Part shown: positions 11,886-24,119 of the stretch, in pieces
How the letters are laid out: the number at the start of each line of letters is the position of its first letter
Position numbering within the stretch: position 1 is the stretch's first letter
NCBI GenBank assembly: GCA_017506865.1
Contig: JAFCMP010000001.1
Coordinates: forward strand, 2,232,001 to 2,296,000
DNA: 64,000 nucleotides
Source of the DNA: Tribonema minus
Taxonomy: Eukaryota; Sar; Xanthophyceae; Tribonematales; Tribonemataceae
Reading direction: 5' to 3'
Program-made: the position numbers and the translations under genes
The notes under the pieces: generated by a model
What the model was told of the DNA's origin: nothing
Seen by the model: only the letters and a program-made list of their open reading frames with translations
Database searches by the model: none

Positions 11886-13319
11886 CATACGACATGTAGA
11901 TTCCTTACAGCTAGATGCCAATCATCTGGGCTTTTTCGCGCCTTGAGCGAGAATGAATAAAAAGTACTGCCTGCTCGCTGTGCACCGCACAGTATGTTGC
12001 GGAGCGGTGCCGCACGGCGGATCCGCCATACTGTTTCAATGCCAAAGTTCAAGGGCTTGCACAACAGGGACAGAGTGGAGCTGGTTCGTGCACAGGCGAA
12101 GGTGACTGCGGCTTTGTGGTGAGATTCCTGTCTTGACTCCGACGCGGCGGTGCGCACCGGCGGCAGCACCCCTTGAGTGGCAGAGAAAAGGGGACTGAAA
12201 GTGTGCGGAGCACTGCTGCCACAGCTTCATGCGGCCACGAAGCCGCTGAGCGCTGGGTGAACATGCACATGGTTGTGGTCACAGCGGCATGCTTGCTTGC
12301 ATTCTTGGGGGGCCCTCCCACATTGATGGACAGAAGGTGTCCGGCAGGACTGCGTGATGTCATGTACCGTGGCTCCATTCGGCAGCGCCGTTTGCATGCT
12401 GTCCTGCGTTGCGCCATCATGCAAACGAGGCACCATGTGACGCACGTATTCGTCGCGTACAATGACCAATTCAATCAACGTTCTCGTTGACCATTTGAGC
12501 TGTTTTGCTAGCATCTCAAACTGGCAGCAACATGACACAAGCTGTTAACATGCGGCAACGAAGTACCTCACGTCCTCGCCTCTGAACTTCAAGTGCTCTG
12601 AACTTCAAGTGCTCGTCAACCTGAGACAGGCAAATGTGCAGGTCTAAAGCAATGCTCTGGCTCTCAACAGATTGGAGTCACCTAGATCGCACGTTTACTA
12701 CACGGTCGTTACAACATGCTGATTTTAGTTCGCGCCCCATCCTGTCACTTCATGTCATGGCCCTATAGGGGGTCACTTGGAGCATCGATGAACTGTTTGA
12801 ACCTCAACACCAGACAGCTTTCTCAGCACTATGTAGAAATGACAAGTCATCAGCACCCGTCTCACCGACCTCAGCGCACGACATTGCAATGACGCCAGCA
12901 TGGCGCAGACGCGCAGAACACCGATCCTCAGAGCAGGAAAAACCCCGCAACAAACTCTCAGGCCTGTCAATGTCCATTGAAGGTGTGCGGCACCTCCCAC
13001 AAATAGTTAGTGTACAAAGCCTGCTCCAGCCGACAGCGCAACAGCCCTCAACAGTCTGATGCCCTCGGCGCCTGTCAAAACTGACACATGCCCCCCTCCC
13101 CCCCGCCGTCCTACCCACCACCACTCCTTCCACTCATTGTCCCCGTACACATTTCACCCCGTGGCAGTGTCATTCCCCGCAGCGTCCGCGGGAGTACACG
13201 CGGCGCCTGCAGACGCCGACTCCCCTTACAGACTGGGACCCTAACCCTATCAAAAACACGACGGCGGTGGACAGTTGAAGTTGAAGATGAAGTTGCGCCT
13301 GCTACCCCCTATTCCCCCC
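11886..13319. other. Spacer between left arm and kelch gene
   Basis: I see no gene. A canonical AATAAA lies at about 11955 on the plus strand. A short direct repeat of TGAACTTCAAGTGCTC lies near 12580-12615. A C-rich stretch is at 13088-13110. Near 13244 there is a CCCTAACCCTA telomere-like fragment, and at 13273-13292 a TTGAAGTTGAAG motif just beyond the stop of the kelch gene. Confidence 0.5.
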
Positions 13320-16300
13320 TTACGGCATGGATGCACGCCGGAACTCGTTGTTCCCGATGGGAACGTAGCGCGCCTTCTTGCGCCCCTGCACGATCTTATA
13401 TACAGTGAAGGCGAGGCCCGCGATGAGCACCGACGCGGCACCCATGAGCAGCACCGACAGGTCCACCACGGGCTTCTCGATGATGCCCGTGGCGCCCGGC
13501 GAGCAGTCGCTGCGCCCCACCTGAGCGACGGACGGCAGCGGTTGAGACGGACAGGGCAGGGCGCGCGGACGAGCGGACAGGGGGAGCGCGCGTCAGAAAT
13601 CAGCAGCGCTGCGCTCTGAGGAAAGTGACTTTGGAGAGGAGCTTGTGGCTTTTACTTGTGTCAGCAAGATGCGTGAGTGCGCAGAAGTGGACCAGCGCGT
13701 TTCTTAAGGCTGCCCGTCTCGCACCCACTACGGATTGACAGTACGCTGCAATTTTGACATAGAAAGAGCTGTCGTTACACTGCAACGACACACTGAAGAC
13801 AGAGAATCTGCACAGAGTATGCAATGTATGCGGCTGGCTGATTGGCCGGAGTATATGCAGCCCAAATTGTATTTGGATGTACACATTTTTTTCTGCTTGA
13901 ACGTATGCAACACTGCCATGCAACAAAAGGACTTCAAGCTGTGGATTGATTTGTCAAAAAGCCTGTTTCGATTTTGACAGTGCCATTGCAACTGCAAGCT
14001 GGTGTAGAGGGGAGCATTCGTGATCTGGGGGACACAGCCACTCCTGCCTGCGTTTGCACACATAGGAACTTCAGGTCGTGCCAAAGGGCACCCACCTTGC
14101 GCCATGCGGAATCCGCTATTGCGTACAGCCACACATCGTTCAGCAGGTCGTGGTGGCCGCTGCAGTGGGCGAGACGGAAGGTGGGGGCGGGGGGGGCGGG
14201 AGGGGGCACTGTGAGTTGAAGTACGCAACCTCAAGGTGACGTTGCGAGCGGGCTTGGCTGTGAAAATTACAACGCGGCGTGCAGCGCAGTGCTGCGCTGG
14301 CAAGGCGGGCGACACGCTGGGTTTGCTCATCAAGGTAACACGGACACGTGCATGCGTACAAAGGCTGACATGACCAATGGTACGTATGACGCCGCGTTCC
14401 GTTCGGGGGCAGTTAGGATTAGAATACCTAAAAATTAGGTTTGGGTGCGTCGTCTGTGCTTGCATGCCCCTCCGCTCGCGCACGGGCAACAGGCGGCTGC
14501 TCCATGATCAGCCCCACACAGCTTTACGAAACAACCCAGGTTCTCCACGCTATACATGCATGCACCTCGGAGTGTACACGTGTATGCTACTTCTACTTAC
14601 ATGAGAACTTCCACTTCAAAGCATGTGTGTTTTTAATGTGTGTCACCGCGCACCATGTGCGCATACACCATCATCTGAGCTGAGAGGTAGGTACAGTGAC
14701 TGAATTATCAACTCGCGTCAGCACGCATGCGCGCACCTGCTGTTGATGACCTCCCCCCCCACCAAGGCCAGCCCCGGGGACCCATCCCCCGCGCTGCCGC
14801 GCCACGCCGTGAGGCCGTGCCCGAAGCGCGGCGACGGGCGCTTGGTGGACACCTGCGCGTGCTGCTTCCACCGCCGTGTCTTGAAGTTGAAGCTCCAGAT
14901 GTCATCGAGCGCGGGCACCTGTTCACACGGTCGCAGCAAGTGAAGGTCCTGTCAACACCATATGGCGCGCTGAGGAAGGTGCTGCGCAATGTGGCTCGAA
15001 AGCTGGAGGTGCCCTCGGGAAGTTAAGCTCAGCTTCTGAAGGGACAGGAGCGTTCTCACATAGCGACTGCGTGAAGTGTGTTGCGGGCATCCGCGCTGTA
15101 GGCCACGCCACCTGTCACCAGAGCGCGACGCTCGTGAGCGCAGCCGCCTGCAACCAGAGCGCGACGGCGCGCTCACGAGCTCGCTAGGTGCTGCGTGCCC
15201 TTGCCTCGTCACAGCGTAGCAGTGAGGCTGTGCGCCGCGCGCGTGAGCACTGCTATCTGCACAGAATGCCATCCAAAGGAGCGCAACGACCACGCTCGCG
15301 CCTCGTTCTCCTCACTGCCGCATGCCCTTCGCTCCTGCAGACGCTGCGCCTGCTGCGCCGCGCAAGCGCGCGCTGCTGCCTGCACAGCATACCTACATGC
15401 CTGCTTCGACAACATGCGCGCGAAACGCAATGTCCAGCACACCGCGTCTCCCGAGCAGGCACGCCCACAAGTGCGTACAGCGACGTGCGTTCTGCAGCAG
15501 CAGCGCTCATCTCGGGCAGCAGCAGCAGCAGCGGCAGCAGCAGCAGCAGCAGCAGCAGCAGCGCTCACCATCTCGTCCGTCCACCGCCCACCGTGTATGA
15601 AGAGCGAGTGCAGCTCCTCCACGTACACGGCGCCGTGGTGATCGCGCGGTCGTGGCACCTGCTCGTACGTCTCCGAGTCGTCCGCCTGACAAAGCAGCAG
15701 CAATCGGCGGCTCATCGTCAAGCTCTCGATGAATGCTTTGCGTTGGCGCAGTCGCAGAGGAGGGGGTGCATGAGCGCATGGTATGTGTCGTTGTTGAAGT
15801 GCGCAGACAGCCTGCAATCTCAACACCGCGGCACCTGCTCGTACGTCTCCAAGGCGTCCGCCTGAAGAAGCAGCAGTGATCAGCAGCAGCACACGGCAGC
15901 TTCTTGACGGCTGTTTGCGGAGGGCGTGGTTGCAAAAATGAGCACATGGCCGCAATTTACAAAAAAAGTGATAGAAATATGCAGAGTAGCCCTGAAGAAG
16001 CAGCAGCGATCAGCAGCAGCACCCAGCTCATCGTCAAGTTCTTGATGATGTGCCTTGCATTGGTGCGGTCGTGATGGAGAGGGTGCCGGTGCGTGAGCGC
16101 GTGGCGAGCGTCTCTGTTGAAGTACGCGGAAAGCCTCCAGTCTCAACGTCAATGAAAGGCACGCGCCGTGCGAGCTTCTCGGTGTGCGTCCGCGACTGCG
16201 CACACAGCACCGCCAGGTGTTGACGGCTCGCCAACTACTTGTTTCAATAGATCGGCGGTCACGAGGCTGGGCCGCAGCGTCCCTAGCGTGCGGGAGAGTC

Positions 16301-19300
16301 ACCCAAATGGCAGACGGCATGCAACGGCAACTTCAACGTCACCGCTGGCCTAATGTATGTCAATGTCCGTGCATGTGTCCGCGGCGTACATGGTTTGGTC
16401 GGGTGTGCATTGCACGCCCGTGGCCGAGATGTGTATGGCTGCATTGAGTTTGCATACTGTAGCACTCTCATGGTGGTAAAGCATTCTTGCCTTGAACCCC
16501 TGACGTCACCGCTGTGACAAGAGCGCATGTGCCGATGACCGCGTTTCACGTGATGGAGCTGGCAAGGCACGACCCGTTGGCACTGATCACCTGTTTATCA
16601 ATGTCTGCACAAAGTTGAAGAATGGGTGTTGAAGTGCGCACATGCGCACACACTGCACGCCGTAAGCTTACAAACGACGTCACCGTGCGCACACCAGAGA
16701 CACTCAGGTGCATCATTGGCAGTGGGCGCCGACCGACCCGTGCGCTGACCCCTGACCCTACTTGCTGTGGCAGATCACTGCCCCAGACCCTCGCTGCGCA
16801 AACCCTAGTTGGTCAAACCCTAGCTGCCACAGCGCTCAACAGTCGCGCACCTCGCTCGCCACGCCGTGCATGTTCTCCTCCACCTCCGGTGTGAGCAGCT
16901 CCCAAGTGTCAGTGACGGGATCGTATGCCCACAGGTCGTTGAAGTACCTGTTGAAGTACGAGGGTGGGCCGCACATCATGAACATGTGCGGTGCAACGGT
17001 CAGCACAAGACATTCATTCCATGAACGGGCCCCGAGAATCGCACGCGCGATGGGACATGTACAGAGTACACATGGACAGCAGAGCACACAGAGCAAACTC
17101 GTGCGGTGCTGCTGACACTGCGCACGACTCAGACCGAGACTTGTCGGCGTTGTGCAGAAAGTCACACTCCACACGCGGGGACGCACGGCGCGCTCAAACT
17201 CCACCTGTGCAACCGTCGACCGCCGAGCGTCCAACAACACAAGCTATATTCACGCATGCATGCTGCACAGCGAACGACTCAGGATGAGCGATGAGTATCG
17301 CCTGCGGCGGCGGCTGCGCCCTCAGACAAAACTGCTGTGCACCACGGCGTTGCGGCTCTCGCCGGCGACCATTTGTTAGCGCAAGGGGGCTGTGGTCACA
17401 GCACTTTGACGCGGTGCGTCATGCCCAGCAGTACCGCAGCGCAGGCTTAAGTTTAGCGACCGCAATGTATACATTCACCCCACTGCAGCGTCTGCCCCCT
17501 TGGCCACATGCTCACTTTGCTGCAATGAGTCCCCGAAACTACACTTGCAACTACGGCATCGCTGACACAGCCATACATGCAGCAGCAGAAGCGGGCATGA
17601 CGGTTACATGACAGTTACGCACTTGTAACCGCTGCCCTGGTAGCGCCGGCCGCCGAACAGCACCAGCTTCTCGGTGCCGTGGACTGCAGCAGCGGCAACG
17701 CAGCCCGGGGGGGGGGAGGGGGGGGCAGCGTTTCCAGCACCAGCAGCGGAACAAGCAGCGGCAGCGGAAGGGAGCATGAGGGTGTTGGTGGTGGTAGGCG
17801 TGCGCAAGCACATCTCAGTGCGGACACTCTAAACACTGCTTGGCAATCGTGCTGTTGCAGTATGCACGCCTACGCACATGCACATCCTGCGCAGTACAAC
17901 TAGCCCCCCTGCCCCCCCTCCCCCCCCAACGCTCTACCGCGGGAAGACTCAGGGAGGCGCGTGGCATGTTGCAGCACAGTTCGACGCAGACTGCAAGTGT
18001 GCCTGCTTTTGTGACATTCTTGCACGCGGGCACGAGCACTGCTAGCATCTTGCCCTTGCAGATGCATACCTGTCCTTGCATATACATACTTCGGAAGTAC
18101 ATACACATGCACCTAAAACAGACTGCGCAGAGCAGATGGCCCAAAGGCGTTCTTTGATGGTTGCGTGCCGCACAGTGTGCTGCTGACGCGCGCTCGCGCG
18201 CTCCGAGCGCCCCTCCTCCGCTTCCCCCCTTCCACTGAAATCACAGCGCACCAGACTGAGCAGCGACACGCGCCGCGCAGCGCCTATCGCCCGTTGAGCG
18301 CCCTGCCTGCGCGCTGACACGCCTCTTGAACATACGACCTCCGATTGTACTTCAACTTCACATACTTCAACTACACGTGCGACGCACCTGGGTGCTCGCC
18401 CTTCTGGCTGGCCTTGAGCGCCCGCGCGGCGCCCTTCTGCGCCGCGCCGTCAGGCTGCGCGCTGCTGCTGCTGCTGCTGCTGCTGGTGGTGGTGCTGGTG
18501 GCGGCGGAGTCCGCCGTGGTGCCGCCGCTGATGCCGGTGCTGTTGGTGGTGGTGTTGGGGTACGTGATCACGCGCGTCATGGTCTGGCCCCAGCGGCACG
18601 GCGCCGGCAGCGACGTCTGCGCGTGCGCAGCAGGGGGAGGCGTCACGTGCGCGGTGAGGCACGCGTCAGGTAAAAATGACAGCTCGTGCAAGTAGTTCAG
18701 CAGCTGCATTCAAGAGGGCGTGATAGCGGCTGATGCAACAAGTACACGGGGGTTGCAACAGTCGGATTCGTGTACATATTTCAGTGCACGAGGGGGCTGT
18801 CGCCAGGCTCGAGGCCCGTAGCCGCAGCAAGCAGAGAAAACGTTGAGGCGGGTAGAATGGTGGGTTTAGGGTTAGGGTAACCTAACCATGATCCTAACCC
18901 TGACCATAATCCTAAGAAGGGCTTCGTGTACCAACGCTGAAACTGGTCACTTGGCCCTGCAGGCAGTGCCGGCTGAGCATTGCCGCATGTGGCAGTGCTC
19001 ACCACGCCGAACACTGCGCCTGGCTTTCCTGAGCACAGGTGCTTGTTAAGGCGCCACGGTCGTCACCACGGCGGCTTGCGCGGCGCAGCGCAGCACGGAT
19101 TCCCAGCATGTCTGTACACCCACGCCTTTGCGACAAATGGTGAGTCTGGGAGTGCTGCGCGACCTCGAATCCGGCGCGCCTGGTGAGCGAAACAGATTAT
19201 GCTCTGACATGGCATCCATGCCTGTGTGGCGGATGCGATCTCGAACGCGCCGGTGATGACCGCGGCTGCGGCACGCGGAAACGGCCACTTCCCGCTAAAA

Positions 19301-22300
19301 TCAAACTTGAAGTTAGAGCTTGGCGCAGTGGCCATCAGAGGAAGTCCAGAGTGCGCTGTGGTCGTACACGCCGTTGCGCTCAACCACAGCGGTCCCTAAC
19401 CGTTACCGTAGACAGACCGCCCCCAAACCCACGCTCTATCGCAGCAACCCCCCCTCGCGCACCCGCCCCCTCAAAAGGTGGGAGGCGCGTGCTCTTCTGA
19501 CGGTGCTTACTTCAACATTAACTTCTGAGCGCTGCCCCCACCCCCCTTGGTCGCTCGCGCCGCATTCGCCTCCATGAGGTCGATTTGGGAACACTTTGCT
19601 GTCGCACCTCGCCACCTCCAACCCCCCCCCCCCCGCCTCATCGCGGCTGTGCTTTCAAAAAGGGCGCATGCTCGGTTCGCGGCCCCAGACCACACTTCAA
19701 CATCAACTGCTGAGCGCTGCCCCCCCGACTCAGCTTGGTCGCCCGCGTTCGCATCCGTCAGGTCGAACGCGAACACCTTACTGTCGCACTCCAGCCCCCC
19801 CTCGCTTCCTGATCACCCCCACAAAAGCCTCAATTCAAGCTGCAACAAATACCACTTGAGCGCTGCTCCCCCCCCCCCTCACCTTTGGTCACTCATGTCG
19901 CGTTCGCCTTCGTGAGGTCAAATGCGAACACCTTGCTATCGCAGTCCAGTTCACCCTCGCTTCCTGATCATCCCCTGAAGAGCACCACTTGACCACGTCA
20001 ACCCCCCCCAAGTCCCGGGTGTGCTTCCGAATGCTTCCAAACAAGGACCATGCTCGGTTCATGGCCCCAGTTCAAACTTCACCATCAACTACTGAGCGCT
20101 GCCCCCCCCATCTCACCTTGGTCGCCCACGTCGCGTTCGCCTCCGTCAGGTCAAACGCGAACACCTTGCTGTCGCACTCCAGCTCCCCCTCGCCATTCTT
20201 GCCGCTCGCCAGCACCACCACACCCCCGGAGCTGACCGCCATGCCCTGCCCGCGCCGCTGCCCTGGCGGGTGCTCCGTGTCCGTCGCCCACAGCCGCTGC
20301 CACGACTTGCCGCCGAGCGTGACGCCCTGCTGCGGCGCTGGGGGGGCAGGGGGGATGGGGGGGCCGGGGGGGGGGGGGGAGATGAGGGTGGATAGGAGGT
20401 GGCTGACGGTTGCTGACGGATCGAGTGCTGCTTCGAGTAGCGCTTGATAGGTGACGGGCGCTTGCTGCCGTATCAACAGCTACTTCGAACGGCGCTCGAT
20501 GGAGGGAGTATGCACGCAGCAGAGCGCTTTGCGTAACCTGAAGGTGGAGAGATTATGTCCTGAAGGGGATGTAGAACTGGCGGGGAGGGGCAGGTGACAT
20601 GAGCAGATGATGCAACCATACTGCTCAGGCGCTCTGCTTCAGATTTGACATTGCCATAAACATGCCATGGACAGATGGTCCGCTGATGGTCCGTTGCCAC
20701 ACAAGCAAAGACACCAAGACGAGAGCCGTGGCAGGCGATAGCTTCACAACTACAAGTTCAACTCTGGTGCGGCACAAGAAGAAGTGATGTGAAGGTGCTC
20801 AAACCAGGAGTCGTTTTCTTGTAAAGCACATCGGCGGTTAGTGATAGCGAAGGTTTGAGAATGAGCATCGCTAATCTACGTTCTGCTGCGCACAACAGTC
20901 CCAGAGGTGCAGTACCCCTAGACGCACTGACGACAGTTGTGACAAATGTGTTAAGGTATCAACGCAGAGCATGCACACCTTGCGACGTATAGACGTGCAG
21001 ACAGCTGCCCTGCACCAACAAGCCTGCATGTGTCCCATACAATGCAATTGAAATGAAGTTGAAGTAGCATTCAGGGACAACGTCAGTGCTCTGTACGACT
21101 GAGCAGCACAATCCGTGCTGCGGAGGTCCAACTGGTCTCAGAGCCTGTGTCCTTTTTATTAATTCTCGCTCAGGGCGCGAACTTCAGTGGCTTTTTCGCC
21201 TTGCTCATCGTCAACAAAGGGGTGTACACACAACTTAATGTTTGCACAACTTATGCTCCCCCCCCGCCCCCCCGGCAGTTGCGTGCACTCACTAAACGAC
21301 CACAGATCACCCAGGTACTCCGCATCACCTGCCTCATTTGTCGCCGCCGAAGATGGTAAATGCGCTGCTTGTGCATTGAAAAAAGGTACCACCACCAAGA
21401 GGACCGAGTCACTGCGAACACGCACTTGAACTTCAACTTAAGCACCGCGCTCAGCGCAGTCACCGAACGACCACAGATCGCCCAGGTACTCCGCGTCGCC
21501 CCCCTCTTTGTCGCTGCCGAAGATCGCAAACGCGCTGCTTGTCTTTTACATCGAAACAGGTACCACCACCAAGAGGATTGCTGCGAACACGCACATGAAC
21601 TTCAACTTCAGCATAGTGCTCAACAAAGTGCTCAGCTCACCGAACGACCACAGATCGCCCAGGTACGCCACGTCGCCCGCCTTGTTGTCGCCGCCGAAGA
21701 TGGCAAACGCGCTGCTTGTCTTGAACCCACCAAAACAACACAGTCACTACGAACGAGTACATCAACTTCAACTTCTTCAAGGTCATGGCACCCCCTCCCC
21801 CTCCCCCCCCCCCCCCCCCCCATCACCAAAGGACCACAGATCGCCCAGTACTCGGCGTCGGCCGCCTCATTGTCGCCGCCGAATATGGCAAACGCGCTGC
21901 TTGTCTTTATGATGAGTTAAGATACCACCAAGAGGGCAGGATTGCTGCGAACACGCACATGAGCTTCAACTCTCAGCGCGCACTCACAAAACGACCACAG
22001 ATCGCCCAGGTACTCCGCGTCCCCCTCCTCTTTGTCGCCGCCGAAGATCGTAAACGCGCTGCTTGTCTCTCTTAAAGGTCAAACAAGTACCACCACCCAG
22101 AGGACAGAATCACTGCGAACACGCACATAAACTTCAACTTCAGCACAGCACTCACCGAACGACCACAGATCGCCCAGGTACTCCGCGTCCCCCGCCTCGT
22201 TGTCGCCGCCGAAGATGGCAAACGCGCTGCTGTCATTGTACGCGCTCATGGAGAACTTCCAGCGCCGCCCCGGCGCGTTCCTGAGGCCCGAGTCCAGCTC

Positions 22301-23956
22301 GCTCCAGATGAAGCCGTTGTTGGTGATGTGCAGCGCCCAGACGTCGTTGAGGAAGTCCTCCTGGTCCGCCGCGCCCGGGTGCTGCATGTAGTCCTCCCTG
22401 GCGGGGCGAGGGTACAATGACAGTTACAACGCTTGGTTTAATTTCACAACTGAATAGCACCGGGGTGCAACGTTTGGTTTAATTTTATAACTGAATAGCG
22501 CCAGGGTGCTGCATGTAGTCCACCGTGGCGCCGCAAAGAGAGAGTGGCAGTTACGGCGGTTGCAGTCACAGCCTTCACAACTGAAGCCCGTGCCGGGGTG
22601 CTGCATGTTGGTCCTCCCTGTGGAAGTTACGACGGTTGCAGTCACAGCCTTCACAACTGAAGCCCGTGCCAGGGTGCTGCATGTTGGTCCTCCCTGGCGC
22701 CGCGAGAAGTACGGTGGCAGTCACGACGGTTGCAGCTACGAACTTTGAAACGTGAACTCGCGCCCGGACCGTGCGGTGTGTACAGGCTTGCAAGCCCATA
22801 CTTCAAGGTATGAAAACAGCCATCCAGCATTGAAGTGGTCTGCGCTGTGAATCATACAGCGTACGTGACGCTTCAAGCTGCGACAATAACTTCTATTAAT
22901 GCTGGTGTTCAAAGGGTCATCGAGGTGTGCGTTAAAGCTGAAGTCATGCATGTTCAGCCTCATAGTGCCTGTCAGACCCAATGTGGTTCAGTACCCCTGT
23001 CAGAGTGAGCATCTGGTTGCTGGGATTGTAATGACATCGGATGGTCTTGTCACGCAACAATGGTTTTTCCAATGGCCTCAAGTGCCGACCGCAATGATGT
23101 TGGCGTCATCCTGCAACTCCATGGCAGTCCATGCCCATAGTCATTGCCATGGAGTCCAATTGCAAGACAAGAGCAAATTGAACACGGGGTGCCTCGCATT
23201 ACAGATGATTTGATTGCGCAAATTGCATCGCTCACGCCACAGCTGTAATAAGAACTTGCGCAGCGTTCTAAGAATATATAACACTGATGGTGGCGTTGTT
23301 TGTATGGCTGCTACTACCGAAGTAGACGAAATGTTACATTTCATCATTAGGTGCCCCGACACCATTGAAAATTGAAGCATAGATGATGTCGAGCTTGAGG
23401 CATTGAACACGTTAGTGTACATTTTGCCTGTGTCGTGTCGTATTGGGACGTACGACTTGACATCACGGCAGCCGTGTGTACATGTAACAAGATAGTGTCG
23501 ATGCCACAATTCCACAATCTGAAAACTGACAACAGTGCTTGTGCGATGGTACTTCATGGCGCGCACGCTATGGGTGATAGGTTGAGTAAAAATGTTGCTT
23601 TACGCTTAGTGTCAGAGCACCGATGCTTGACATGCAAGCAAACTGTGAGATTCGCACAGATGCAAGTACAACTTTGAGAGGGCAATCTCACAGGCACCTA
23701 ACATGCGCGATCCTCACCCCTTGCCGCCAAAGATGACGACCCTTTGCTCCAGCTGCACCCTTCCAGCTGCAGCATCGTACACGGGCAGCCATATTGTCTC
23801 CGCGCCGCCTTGCTTCCGGCAAAACGGGATGGCGGGACGCGCACTGTACAGTGAGTGCGGAGCGCGCAGCGCTTTGCCAGCTGCCGCCGGTCGCACTGCC
23901 GTGCCTGGATTCGAGCAGGCACAGAGTGCCAGCAGCGCCGGCACAAGCGGCCTCAT
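13320..23956 (-). CDS. Kelch-repeat type I membrane protein, 550 aa
   Basis: Ten exons in transcript order: 23956-23718, 22397-22156, 20337-20117, 18616-18388, 17683-17623, 16947-16851, 15685-15569, 14918-14737, 14159-14096 and 13520-13320. They total 1653 bp with consistent phases. A signal peptide comes first (MRPLVPALLALCACSNPGTA). Kelch strands follow: VVIFGGKG, LNDVWAL, FAIFGGDN, LGDLWSF, LVLFGGRR, FNDLWAYDPVTDTWELL, LFIHGGRW, LDDIWSFNFKTRRW, LALVGGEV and LLNDVWLY. That is enough for about a six-bladed propeller on the outside or in the lumen. A Thr/Ser-rich stretch is at about 250-290. The last exon has one membrane segment (about 502-528) and a basic tail (GRKKARYVPIGNNEF). It is probably a binding or adhesion protein; the ligand is unknown. 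Its introns carry the densest boundary echoes in the window. It diverges from the plus-strand gene at 24120. Confidence 0.9.
15835..16160 (-). repeat. 3'-boundary echoes of kelch exon 7
   Basis: The acceptor region and start of the exon at 15685-15569 (TTCAG followed by GCGGACG, then TACGAGCAGGTGCC) is repeated at about 15810-15890 and, more diverged, at about 15990-16150. Shared intron sequence (the CATCGAGAGCTTGACGATGAG block) lies between the copies. Only the copy at 15685 opens into a coding exon. Confidence 0.75.
19530..19965 (-). repeat. Three 5'-boundary echoes of kelch exon 3
   Basis: The last 50-60 bases of exon 3 (20117-20180, encoding VFAFDLTEANATWATK) with donor and early intron are repeated at about 19875-19960, 19725-19790 and 19535-19610. 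The intron between the copies is also shared, including TGAGCGCTGCCCCCCC and a CATCAACT element. Copies nearest the true exon look best conserved. Confidence 0.85.
21280..22065 (-). repeat. Five 5'-boundary echoes of kelch exon 2
   Basis: The end of exon 2 (22156-22230, FAIFGGDNEAGDAEYLGDLW) with its donor and the following TTGAAGTTGAAG intron motif recurs at about 21980-22060, 21830-21905, 21645-21725, 21465-21540 and 21285-21360. Unit length is 170-190 bp. This array makes up nearly half of the intron. Each copy ends in or near GGTGAG/GGTGAC, so several could still be cryptic donors. One copy is followed by a 20-plus C run near 21797-21820. Confidence 0.9.
22480..22710 (-). repeat. 3'-boundary echoes of kelch exon 2
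   Basis: The start of exon 2 (GGAGGACTACATGCAGCACC at 22397) with its upstream intron is repeated three times at about 22505-22535, 22600-22625 and 22675-22705, as GAC(T/C)ACATGCAGCACCC variants each preceded by CAGGGAGGAC-like sequence. The intervening intron (GGCTGTGACTGCAACCGTCG) is shared. Exon 2 is thus echoed on both sides. Confidence 0.8.
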
Positions 23957-24119
23957 GAGCCCCTGCAGCAAGTCTCTGCACTACACACACGACTTCACAA
24001 AATTCCTACTTCAATTCCATCGATCAAGACTCGCCAGGGACTCGAGCCCACCCATGTCAGAGAGAGTGCTTACGTTTTGAGCAACAGCACGACTCCAAAC
24101 CCACACACACGACAATACC
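23957..24119. promoter_or_regulatory. Compact bidirectional promoter region
   Basis: Only 163 bp separates the start codons of the minus-strand kelch gene (23956) and the plus-strand plastid protein (24120), so both 5' leaders and core promoters must share it or overlap. I see no clear TATA box. Confidence 0.6.

Noticed and set aside
21280-22065. CRISPR-like look of regularly spaced repeats
   Set aside because: The repeats are diverged copies of a coding exon end with its splice donor in a eukaryotic gene. They lack conserved short repeats with unique spacers and there are no cas genes.
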